From Pseudoalteromonas luteoviolacea (lineage in GTDB: Bacteria; Pseudomonadota; Gammaproteobacteria; Enterobacterales; Alteromonadaceae): a stretch of 64,000 nt of DNA. The notes beneath the pieces were generated by a model. That model was not told the DNA's origin. It worked only from the letters and a program-made list of their open reading frames with translations, and made no database searches. Both the position numbers and the translations under genes were made by a program. Positions within the stretch are counted from its first letter, which is position 1. Each line of letters starts with the position of its first letter. Location of the stretch: assembly GCF_001696455.1 (NCBI RefSeq), contig NZ_MAUJ01000001.1, positions 124,001 to 188,000 of the forward strand, in the 5' to 3' direction. Positions 29,284 to 38,300 of this stretch are shown one piece after another.

Positions 29284-29320
29284 TCGTCCGCCGTTCAGGG
29301 ACGAGATAAAAGGTGTATTA

Positions 29321-30391
29321 ATGGTTCTAAAGCAAAATATTGTCAATTTTAAGGTTAAAATAGTTCTGCTATTTGCTTTATCTTTATTTAATTATTCAGC
29401 TTATGCATTATCTCTTGCTGATGTAAGCCGCATTACTCAGCAAGTTAATGCGCTCTCTTCACAACCAGATAAAGGACTTGATCAGATACCACAGCTCGTT
29501 ACCCAGTTAAACGCGTTAGAAGCCGAATATCAAAATGAACGTTTAAAAGACAATGCTAATTTGGGCGAGCTTGAAAAAGTTAATACTTCGATCTTAAGCA
29601 CAAAGCTTAGACTTTCTAACCATGTATACGAACAAAGGTTATATTCGGCTTTGCAAAACAGCATGATTGAGTTGGCATCAGAGACAAGCACTGCTGCAAT
29701 CGCGCATAAAAGCTTTGCACTTAATATATTCATTGCAGGTCCATCATCACAGAGTAAACAGTACTTTACTCGCTACCTTAATGACGAGATGGCTGGCGGG
29801 TTCAAGCTGCGCGAAGCGATATTGTATTTCACTTTTCATCCAAATAATGATGTCGAGAAGCATATCAAATTGCTCGCCAGTGAAAAGGTGCATCCAATTT
29901 TTAGAGGGCCAGCAAGTTGGGTGTTTGGTAAATTGAGCTCGAAAGACGACTCAGTGGCAATCGCGCAGCTAACACGTGCACTCAATCAATCTATTCTTGA
30001 TAACTATGGCTTTGAAACCAAGATTTTAGGTGTTTTAGGTTTAGCTGAAGTCGCAAGCCTTGACTACTTTAAAGCGAATTTCACGAGTGTGGGTTTGGAC
30101 AAAAATCTACAAAATCTAGGTGTCCGATACATTACTTTTAAAAGGGCCAATGCCGTTAAAAAACAAGCGCTAATAGTCAATACCTATGCCTCAGAAATGA
30201 ATCATTATGAACGCGCAGAGGCAATTGCTTTTATTTTAGAAAATAATCTAAAAGATGTTTTGAAGCAGCTAAAACTGCTGGTTGACTCAGATAAAGGCCT
30301 AATTGTAGAGCAAGAGCTGTCGAAGGTAGCGAATATACTAGGTTATTCCATTTCGGGTAGCGCTGATAACCCTATAATTTCTATTAAATAA
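29321..30391 (+). CDS. Secreted alpha-helical repeat-like protein, first gene of the surface operon
   Basis: 356 residues. A hydrophobic signal peptide (about 12-30, ending AYALS) is followed by helical sequence with HEAT-like features in the middle (LREAILYFTFHPNNDVEKHIKLL, IFRGPASWVFGKLSS, LGVLGLAEVASLDYFK). I do not recognise the family. AAGG lies seven bases before the ATG. Being promoter-proximal, it is probably the most abundant product of the operon. A scaffold or chaperone-like role is only a guess. Confidence 0.7.
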   Translation: MVLKQNIVNFKVKIVLLFALSLFNYSAYALSLADVSRITQQVNALSSQPDKGLDQIPQLVTQLNALEAEYQNERLKDNANLGELEKVNTSILSTKLRLSNHVYEQRLYSALQNSMIELASETSTAAIAHKSFALNIFIAGPSSQSKQYFTRYLNDEMAGGFKLREAILYFTFHPNNDVEKHIKLLASEKVHPIFRGPASWVFGKLSSKDDSVAIAQLTRALNQSILDNYGFETKILGVLGLAEVASLDYFKANFTSVGLDKNLQNLGVRYITFKRANAVKKQALIVNTYASEMNHYERAEAIAFILENNLKDVLKQLKLLVDSDKGLIVEQELSKVANILGYSISGSADNPIISIK

Positions 30392-30424
30392 ATGGGCTTA
30401 AGGCTTATTTAAAAGGTGTCAGTT

Positions 30425-31168
30425 ATGTTTATGATTTTGCGTATTTTCACATTGATATTGGTGTCATCACTATTAGCCAGTTGTGACTTTTTAGATGACT
30501 CCTTTGGCTATCGGGGGCCTATTGAAATCACCATAAAAACCAGCGATGGCAGTAAACCGAATTTTCCTTTTGTCGTCACATCAGGCTACGCAGAAAGCTG
30601 CGGACATGGAGGGTGTGGTATTGAATTTGGATATAACCACGTCAAAACCGGATTCGCTGGAGATGCGATTAGATTTCCTAGAGAGCATCTTGATTTACTT
30701 CGCCCAAACGCATACGCAAGCATTACTTTTATCGTTATGCACCCCAATTACAAACAAGTTGTATTGAGTCAAGGCTATGCGCCGAGCAAAGCGGATGACC
30801 CAATAAAAGTGGACATTGTCGTGACGCCTTTCGAGACATTTATGGCGCAATGGAGCGACATAGCGGTAAAAGCGAAGCTCGACATGGCGCAAGCTGTACC
30901 AGACAGCGATGACTATGACAAATTAGAAATTCAATATCGTAACCGTCGATTTGAACTAGGGCGTTCAATTGTATCCCATATTCAAATTATAAAACGGGAC
31001 TATCTGGTTCAATTTGAGGGCGTTCTAAAACAAAAAATAATAGAGAAATATCGTCCTATTTTTAAGCAGTGGTACTTCAGTGTTCCCGAAACAGATTGTT
31101 GGAGTTCTGTTAAGTGTCAAAGACAAATACAAAAACCTAATCGAATAATGGAATATAATGGACTATAG
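30425..31168 (+). CDS. Lipoprotein of unknown function
   Basis: About 247 residues. Lipobox LLASCDF (Cys at about 21), so membrane-anchored. Residues 35-130 look beta-rich (IEITIKTSDGSKPNFPFVVTS) with a Cys-Gly pair motif SCGHGGCG. The C-terminal half is helical and ends with two further Cys. No family recognised. A GTG nine bases upstream is in frame; the ATG is favoured by AAGG eight bases before it. The end overlaps the next gene by 11 bases. Confidence 0.7.
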   Translation: MFMILRIFTLILVSSLLASCDFLDDSFGYRGPIEITIKTSDGSKPNFPFVVTSGYAESCGHGGCGIEFGYNHVKTGFAGDAIRFPREHLDLLRPNAYASITFIVMHPNYKQVVLSQGYAPSKADDPIKVDIVVTPFETFMAQWSDIAVKAKLDMAQAVPDSDDYDKLEIQYRNRRFELGRSIVSHIQIIKRDYLVQFEGVLKQKIIEKYRPIFKQWYFSVPETDCWSSVKCQRQIQKPNRIMEYNGL

Positions 31169-33680
31169 CGTACCTACCACTATAAAAAAGATCATCTTAG
31201 TCTCGGCAATTGCCTCTAGTGATTGGTGTTCAGCGCATGACACCAATACGAGTCACCCACGAATTACAGAGGTGATTATCAAATCAATTGAAAGTCAGGA
31301 CATCGAGGTAAATGCATACCATCAGCTTTACCAGCATCACCCGAAATATCGCACGGCGCAATATGGGGAAGCGCGCTATACAGTTCCTCTAGATTCATCT
31401 TATCCCTATTTATGGGGTTATGATCCTAAATTCAGGGATAAGATTCAAAAGGCGATTGACGAAGACGATGATGCTCCAAACTACAAAGCGTTTAGAAAGC
31501 TAAGTCTCGATGTGATTGATGGGGTTGTGATGGAGGACACGCCAGACAGCAGAGTAATGTCTCACTTTCAACATGCTTATACGGGCTCTCCATTGTCAAT
31601 CGATGACTGGTTGGACTCTATTACATATTATGTCGATTGGATTTATGGGACCGTTGAGCCCAGCGAGATTACAGCGGGGCGTTTTTTCAATAAAGCCATT
31701 ACAACAATGGGCTATATAAACAGCATAACTGATTTAAGAGAAGCGCAACCAGACAAAAGTTGGACTTTGGAACAGCATGGCCGAGAGCTGAGTGGCGCCA
31801 AAGCGATGTGGTTATTTGGTCATGCTTTACACCACGCAGAAGATATGATGTCTATTGCTCATGTGCACAATGATGCACATTTAACTCGGTTAAAAGACCA
31901 GCTAGGGGAGCCAGATGATTACGAGGCACATTTTATTCCAAGTAAAATATATGAGTTTATAAATAGGCAAGATATAGACAAGTGGTTTGTTGAAGTAGCA
32001 AAGCACAAATTAATTACTTCAGCGGACCAAATTTGGTCGCGTAAGACAAGTCCTCAAGGTTATTCGCAGCTCAACACGCTGACTGACCCTAACAATATGT
32101 CCAGAGGTATTTACAACACGGCATTATTTCAAGCTGACTTATCTTATGACGTTGAGATGAGAGATACGAGGCTGTTTACCCACCCCATATCCGTACTGAT
32201 AGAGAATAATATAAAAGCTTGGAATATTGATGTAGAAGCAACGAAAGCGGCTTATCGTGCGGCTAATAAGCTATGCGGAAAGGGTGAGCTAAGCAAAATG
32301 TTCTACTTCGGAGCGCTTTCTGATTTTGATAGCGATTTGGGCCCAAAGATAGATGCATGTGGCTTAAAGCTCAATGTTTGGTCCAGATCTTCGCTGCCGC
32401 AATATGAGATTATGCATGCTGCTGCAGATAGCTTTGGAGATAGGGGAGACTTCAATGTTCACGAGTTTAAACTTGCCGGAAAGTTAAATAGTTTGTTCGC
32501 CGAATGGTGGGAAGCTAGCGCATTTGGTGGACCGCAAGGGTATTACTATATAGAACAAACAATGAAAGGTGTGACCTATGAAGGGGAGGTTGCTGGGCGT
32601 CAGATATCGCCCGGAGAGGTTTTACTGAGACCGGTTTATATAAGACAAGATATTACCAAGCCATTTTCAGCCTCAAACCCATTGATAAAAACATGCGATC
32701 TTTGGTCAAAGCAGGAGTTAAGGTGTTTTCGAGGTGACAGCCTTTTGGAGCGTTATGCAGAAAAGCTCATCCCGTATTCCATGGAGTTTTTAGTCGGCTA
32801 CAGCCAGTTTTTTTATGACATTGCTAACTTGCCACCTTATTTGCAGCAGGTTGAGGTTATTCAACAAGAGCGTAAAAGCTATGGTATGAGGTGGTTAGGT
32901 GAGGTCAAATCAGATGGGCGCATAGAAATGACGGATGAGCGAGGCCAAGGTAGCCATAGCACAGAATATTTCAGCTATATCTCTGGGCGTTACAAGGTGC
33001 AAACAATTCCGCACTTGAGCTTTATGACTCAAGAACAGGATTTAACTGTGCAGCTCAAGTTTAACGAAGTGATTAGACATCCGCAGTTGAAAGACAGTGC
33101 ATTTTCACTTGGCCTGTCATTCAATGGCAATGAGGCTGTTTTTGACAACAACGATTTATCGTTTTCGATATTACCTTCAGATACTTACAAAGGATGCCAG
33201 ATACTTGGTGAAGAAGGCAGTGAGACGAGCAATTGCTGGCGAGTGCGTGTGCCCGCGAATGCGCTTAAAAGCCTGTTCAGTGATGACTTAAATGGCCGCG
33301 TTACACTGCTGGTGAAAGCCGCAGATGTAAATAATCATAGAGATTCGAAAGGCTTTCCAAGCAATGATTTAAATCACGGTGCACTACTGGACGCGACCCC
33401 GCAATCTCCAGCAAGACGTTATGTGACTCGGTCAGGCCCTGAATTCACAATTTTTGATGATGGCAAAAATAAGTTTACCTCTCGAGAAAATCGCTACTTT
33501 TGGCACTCTGACACAACGAGCCCGGGTGACATGTTTGGTTTGAGCAGTGAGGAAAAAGGCGCATTTGCATATCACCCAGGTTATGACAAAAACCATGTTT
33601 TGCTGTTCGACAGCAGTGCACCTGAAATCAGATTAAATGTTTCTCAGGGCTCAGCAACACCAGAGAAAAAGGAGTTATAA
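31158..33680 (+). CDS. Secreted zinc-phospholipase C / S1-P1 nuclease-like protein
   Basis: 840 residues. A hydrophobic N-terminal segment ends near WCSAHD. The following THPRIT-like start (HPRITEVIIKSIE) and the block FGHALHHAEDMMSIAHVHND at about residues 217-236 (H-x3-H-x3-D-x6-H-x3-D spacing) resemble the metal-binding helices of zinc-dependent phospholipase C and S1/P1 nucleases. The remaining 550 residues are unassigned and carry a beta-rich C-terminal part. It starts inside the previous gene, indicating coupling. The enzyme class is an inference from metal-ligand pattern only; it could be a catalytically altered relative. Confidence 0.6.
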   Translation: MDYSVPTTIKKIILVSAIASSDWCSAHDTNTSHPRITEVIIKSIESQDIEVNAYHQLYQHHPKYRTAQYGEARYTVPLDSSYPYLWGYDPKFRDKIQKAIDEDDDAPNYKAFRKLSLDVIDGVVMEDTPDSRVMSHFQHAYTGSPLSIDDWLDSITYYVDWIYGTVEPSEITAGRFFNKAITTMGYINSITDLREAQPDKSWTLEQHGRELSGAKAMWLFGHALHHAEDMMSIAHVHNDAHLTRLKDQLGEPDDYEAHFIPSKIYEFINRQDIDKWFVEVAKHKLITSADQIWSRKTSPQGYSQLNTLTDPNNMSRGIYNTALFQADLSYDVEMRDTRLFTHPISVLIENNIKAWNIDVEATKAAYRAANKLCGKGELSKMFYFGALSDFDSDLGPKIDACGLKLNVWSRSSLPQYEIMHAAADSFGDRGDFNVHEFKLAGKLNSLFAEWWEASAFGGPQGYYYIEQTMKGVTYEGEVAGRQISPGEVLLRPVYIRQDITKPFSASNPLIKTCDLWSKQELRCFRGDSLLERYAEKLIPYSMEFLVGYSQFFYDIANLPPYLQQVEVIQQERKSYGMRWLGEVKSDGRIEMTDERGQGSHSTEYFSYISGRYKVQTIPHLSFMTQEQDLTVQLKFNEVIRHPQLKDSAFSLGLSFNGNEAVFDNNDLSFSILPSDTYKGCQILGEEGSETSNCWRVRVPANALKSLFSDDLNGRVTLLVKAADVNNHRDSKGFPSNDLNHGALLDATPQSPARRYVTRSGPEFTIFDDGKNKFTSRENRYFWHSDTTSPGDMFGLSSEEKGAFAYHPGYDKNHVLLFDSSAPEIRLNVSQGSATPEKKEL

Positions 33681-33684
33681 GCCG

Positions 33685-34299
33685 ATGTATTTACGCACTT
33701 GGTTAGTATTACTGATGTTTATCAGCAGTTACAAGGCTGGAGCCATTGATCTTACTCAGCAGATACGCGCTGCTGACAATGTGGTGCAAGGTCGAGTTAT
33801 GTCGAAAAGCAGTGAATGGGTCGACGGTAAGATTGTTACACGCCATCGCATTTTGGTGAGAGATGATTTAGTTGCAAGTACCTATGGGATAGCTGGGAAA
33901 AGCGAATTATATATCGTCCAAGCGGGTGGTAGCGCCATGCACCCGACGTTAAATGTCATGATATCTCAGTCTATTTCACATCAAGTTAAATTAAATGTGG
34001 CAGATGAAGCGATATTCTTCACCCGTAATACGGTATCTGGTACGCAGCAATTAGTCAGTGGCACAGATTCGGTGCTACGCCTAAGTGGCATTGGCACAGA
34101 TAAAGTGACTTTGCCAGCTTTAAAGCAACTGAAAGTTGTACCATCTCACAAAATAGATGTGCAAGCACAACAGCCATCTGTTGCTAAGTCCAGCAAAGCT
34201 GTGCTTCAGCAAGAAGCGTTAACATTACCCAATGCTAAAAAGCGTATCTGGCAATTGATTAAACAGACTAGAGTAAAGGGAGAAAAGGGCAATGTATAA
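33685..34299 (+). CDS. Small secreted protein of the kind found beside matrixin proteases
   Basis: About 204 residues with a signal peptide (ending KAGAID). The mature N-terminus has the pattern RAADNVVQGRVMSKSSEW, then KIVTRHRILVRDDL and LYIVQAGGSA. I associate this pattern (VV.G.V...S.W..g.i.T......V.......) with small secreted proteins encoded next to matrixin-type metalloproteases. An upstream in-frame start at 33637 would lie within the previous gene; the chosen ATG has AGGAG 10 bases upstream. A protease chaperone or inhibitor role is possible but unproven. Confidence 0.6.
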   Translation: MYLRTWLVLLMFISSYKAGAIDLTQQIRAADNVVQGRVMSKSSEWVDGKIVTRHRILVRDDLVASTYGIAGKSELYIVQAGGSAMHPTLNVMISQSISHQVKLNVADEAIFFTRNTVSGTQQLVSGTDSVLRLSGIGTDKVTLPALKQLKVVPSHKIDVQAQQPSVAKSSKAVLQQEALTLPNAKKRIWQLIKQTRVKGEKGNV

Positions 34300-34714
34300 G
34301 CTTATTGTTGTTTTATTACTCACATTTATCGGTATAAAAGCCGCCAATGCCGTACAGCAGTCGAGCGCAGTGCATGCTTTGGATGTCTTGATGCAAACTC
34401 AAACGACCGAAGCTCAGCAAACACACCTTTTGCCGATGCAGTCTGTGCCAACAGTGAAAACTAAAGTGCCTGCACAAAATAACGTAAACCGCGCTGAACC
34501 CTCTTCAAAAGAGATTCATCTGAACAATAAAAAGATAAAAAAAGTGAATCTAACAAATAAGTTTATTGTTAAGCGTATTAACCCGCAGTCAATTGCATAT
34601 GGTGCAACCGGTTTACCGAGTTTAAAGCGCCAGCCACAGGTCGTTATTAAAGACAAATCGGTCGAGGGGGCGCGCAAAGACGTGCACGTTGAGTCTGATA
34701 AGGAAGGCAACTAA
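34292..34714 (+). CDS. Small secreted basic protein, unknown
   Basis: 140 residues. Signal peptide ending KAANA. The remainder is low in hydrophobics and rich in Lys, Gln, Ser and Val, with no Cys, so it is probably extended or disordered. It overlaps the previous stop by 8 bases with AAAGGG before the ATG. No family recognised. Confidence 0.6.
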   Translation: MYKLIVVLLLTFIGIKAANAVQQSSAVHALDVLMQTQTTEAQQTHLLPMQSVPTVKTKVPAQNNVNRAEPSSKEIHLNNKKIKKVNLTNKFIVKRINPQSIAYGATGLPSLKRQPQVVIKDKSVEGARKDVHVESDKEGN

Positions 34715-34717
34715 GAC

Positions 34718-35362
34718 ATGGAAAAAGTGAGAGTATTGTTTGCGACCATTCTGTCGTTTATCGTGGGAACGGCGCAGGCAGAGTATTTACAATTTAATAC
34801 GACTGCGCAAACGAGTGAGATCTATTTAAAAACGGCTTTGTCTTTTGAAGGTAGTAAATTGCCTAGTAGGCATCTGCACTTAGGAGTAAAGCAAGCAAAT
34901 ATTGACTCACATATCACTGAGCTTGCCAATCATGGCTTTGAGATTCATTTGCCCAGCCTCGAACAAATGCAATTGAGCGCATCTTTGCCTTATTTGAAAG
35001 TGAATAACACAACTTCTGTAGATGGATTGCACTTTTTAGCGGTCCCAGATATTGCAGAGTTTCCACTTGCGGTGAAGGCGCAGTCAAAACACAGCGTATT
35101 TCACCTGTCTAATTTTGCATTGCTTGTACCTGTGCAAGCGCTTGATGGCGCACTTGCCATAACCAGTGTTTGGGACCCCAATTACTCAGCGGCAAATATG
35201 ACTTTGCAATTAGCTCACTTAAATAGCGTGGCGGACAATAACTACGTACTGAACACGTTATGCGAAATTACCTTACCTCAAAAAGTAGGGGTTTCTTTGT
35301 TTAAACACACATCACAAGGGCATCTTAAGCAGCTTGCTGTGAGCCACAACTGTATTAACTAA
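34718..35362 (+). CDS. Small secreted protein, unknown
   Basis: 214 residues. Signal peptide ending GTAQAE. The mature protein looks beta-rich and has two Cys near the C-terminus (LCEITLP ... HNCIN), a likely disulfide. GGAAGG precedes the ATG by about 10 bases, and the gene sits 3 bases after its neighbour. No family recognised. Confidence 0.6.
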   Translation: MEKVRVLFATILSFIVGTAQAEYLQFNTTAQTSEIYLKTALSFEGSKLPSRHLHLGVKQANIDSHITELANHGFEIHLPSLEQMQLSASLPYLKVNNTTSVDGLHFLAVPDIAEFPLAVKAQSKHSVFHLSNFALLVPVQALDGALAITSVWDPNYSAANMTLQLAHLNSVADNNYVLNTLCEITLPQKVGVSLFKHTSQGHLKQLAVSHNCIN

Positions 35363-35378
35363 TAAAAAGACCAACTTC

Positions 35379-38300
35379 ATGAAAATTGCAAATTGGATTT
35401 GCCGACTTTGTACGTTGGCAGCATTTCCTGTGCTTGCTGGTAGCCCTCAGTGGATAATCAACGAGTCAAATCAGATGGTTCCGCTGCGCTGGCACCAAGA
35501 TCTTTTACCTTATCAATGGCACCTGAACGAAGCGGGGTACGCAGCGGTTGAGTTTGCGACCTTAGAGCAGAGGTTACAGCAAGCTTTTTCGGCTTGGCAG
35601 TCACTACCTGACAGCAACGTTGAATTTGTGTATCGAGGCACCACTTTAGAAACTGGTAGAGGGTTGGGAAGCCGCTTGAGTCCATTTATAGATGGCATCA
35701 ATATCGTGTCATTTAGTAATGGCGAGATGGAGTTTGCTCAAGACGTTCTGGCTGTTTGCGCAACAAGTTGGTTTTATAGTGATATTGTCATCAATGAAGA
35801 CAATCACGATTTAGATGGTGATGGCAATGGAGATATTCCCCATGGTGTATACCCTGCCGGAACGATTTTTGACGCCGATATTTTCTTTGACGGCGCGAAG
35901 GCGTTTTCAGAGCAAAAAATTCATAACGTTGCCCTGCATGAGATAGGGCACTGTTTAGGGTTAGATCACAGCTCTTTTGAATACAGTGTTATGTACCCTG
36001 GTAGCGATAACGATCTCGAGCGTGGCGCAAAGCTGAAAATGGATGATATCGCAACGCTGACAAGTTACATGGGCGATGACGATTCGAAGCAGCACTATGG
36101 CACCATTCAGGGAAAGGTCGTAGATGGTGTATCTGGTAATACAATTAATGGTGCTCACATCTATGCAATTAACAGCGAGACCTTAGAAAAAGTAGTAGGT
36201 ACTTACAGCGTTAACGGTGGCGGATATCGTTTACATGTGCCGCTTGGCAAGTATTTCTTAAAGATAGAACCACTGGATGCATCCCACGCGGGGCTCGAAG
36301 CTGAACAACTCACCAGTATGATAGGTGTACCAGACTCAACTTTTTTTGAAAGAGAGTATTTTGATGCTGCGGAGTCCTCCTATGAAGCTGGAACAGAAGA
36401 GCCTAAGTTATTTGAAGTCACTCCAGGTTCAAAAACCGAAAACATCGATTTTTACATTAATAAAAAGGTGGCCAGTGAATTTGGTTTTTCCTTAAAAAAA
36501 GGCTTGAACTACTTTGGTTATCCGCAAAAAGTACCATTTGGCCTCACGTCTCATGATTTGTTGCGACAACTATCTGAATTTATTGGTGTGAATCGTATTG
36601 AGCGATTTAACCGTGAAACGGGAGGTTTTGAGTTTGCCTTTATGCTGGATGGTAAACCTCAGGGTATTCAATTTGATATTCAAGAGGGAGAAGGCTATCT
36701 GGTTAGCAGTGAAACGGATGGTGAGTTGCTGTTTCCTGGTGAAACCCACTGCCATGCATTTGAACTGCGAAAGGGCTTAAACCTGGTCTCGGTCACTTGT
36801 CCACCAGCCAATTTCGACTCTTATCAATTTTTAAGTACATTAGGCCCCAAAACTAAAGTAGAAAGTATTCGCTACTATGATGCTACAACTAAAACGCATC
36901 TTGAAACACGTTATCAAGACACACAAGTCATTGGCGATAAATTTGATATTTCTCACGGTATGGCCATTGAAGTTAGGATGCTTTTAGACAGTGGTGTTTT
37001 CGAGCTGTCAAAAAAGGAAGTCGCGGCACCAATTATCAACCATATTTCGCCAGGCGTGGCTTTGCCTAATGATTATGTGTTGATATCTGGCCAAGGGTTC
37101 ATTGCTGATGTCGGTAAAAATGTTGTTCTGCTGGGCGAGCAACGTCTCGCCGTACAAAGTGCATCGCACAATACGTTACTAGCCCAATTACCGAGCGATA
37201 TAGCGAAGGGAGATTACCAGCTTAGTGTAACAAGCAACGAGTTAACAAGTAATGAAGTAACGCTGGTTGTCGAAAATCAGCATATTAATGAAGCGTCGGA
37301 TGGCGCAAGCCAACTTCTTTCAGGTATGAAAGTCAATGGCGCAATCCAGACACTTGGCGAGCAAGATGTGTACACTTTCGTTGCGCTGGCAGGCTCGAAA
37401 CTGAACTTACAGTTGACACCTGTAGACAGCGAACCAAAGTTAAGCTTGCAGCTGATGACGCCAAAAGGCGGGTTGCTACTCAAGCGCGATGCCAACACCC
37501 CAGCAAGTACAGTGAGTGTGCAAAACTTTACGCTGCAAGACACGGGTATTTATACCATCGTTGTATCAGCGCAAACCATTGGTAACTATCAACTGAGTTT
37601 TGATATTGATGCCCCGCAAGGCGCTGCCCGAACCTCTATTTTACAAGGTGATTTGCAAACGGCGGTAAGAGGCACTGAGCTCCAGCAACCAATATTACTA
37701 TTACTAACAGACAAACGCGGACAGCCGGTTGCCAACGCAGATGTGGTTATCTCTCAAAAAGCCCCTTCGTCACAGTTAAGTGCCGTGCTTACGCGTGATG
37801 GCGTTGCTGCAAGTTCTCACCATGCATTACGTGCGAGTGATTTTTCGGGTGATGTCTATCTTGAAACGCTCAAGTCGGACAACTACGGGATGGTAGCTGT
37901 GAACGCGGTAGTTCCTGATTTGGTTGAAAACTTCCAGTTGTTGATTAGTGTTCCAGGTTTTCCAGAGATAAAGCCTGTGCTGATGCATGTCAAAGTCATC
38001 AGCGCGCCTGTCGCTAAGGTCTTAATTGATAAAACAGAGCAAAACTGTGGCAGCCTCTGCCCAGTTGGTGCGGAGCTACCGGAGCCGTGGCAAGCCACTT
38101 TTCAAGATGCAGACGGTAATGGCATCGAAGGGGTGCCCGTTGAGTGGATTGTCGTTTCTGGTGGTGGGAAACTTGGTGTTGAGTCAGGGAGCACAGATAA
38201 AAAGGTTATTCGAACAGAAACTGATGCACAAGGTCAGGTAAAGGTCTATCACAAACTGGGTGAAAAGCTGCATTTAAACGACGATGCCAGTGACCTGTCA

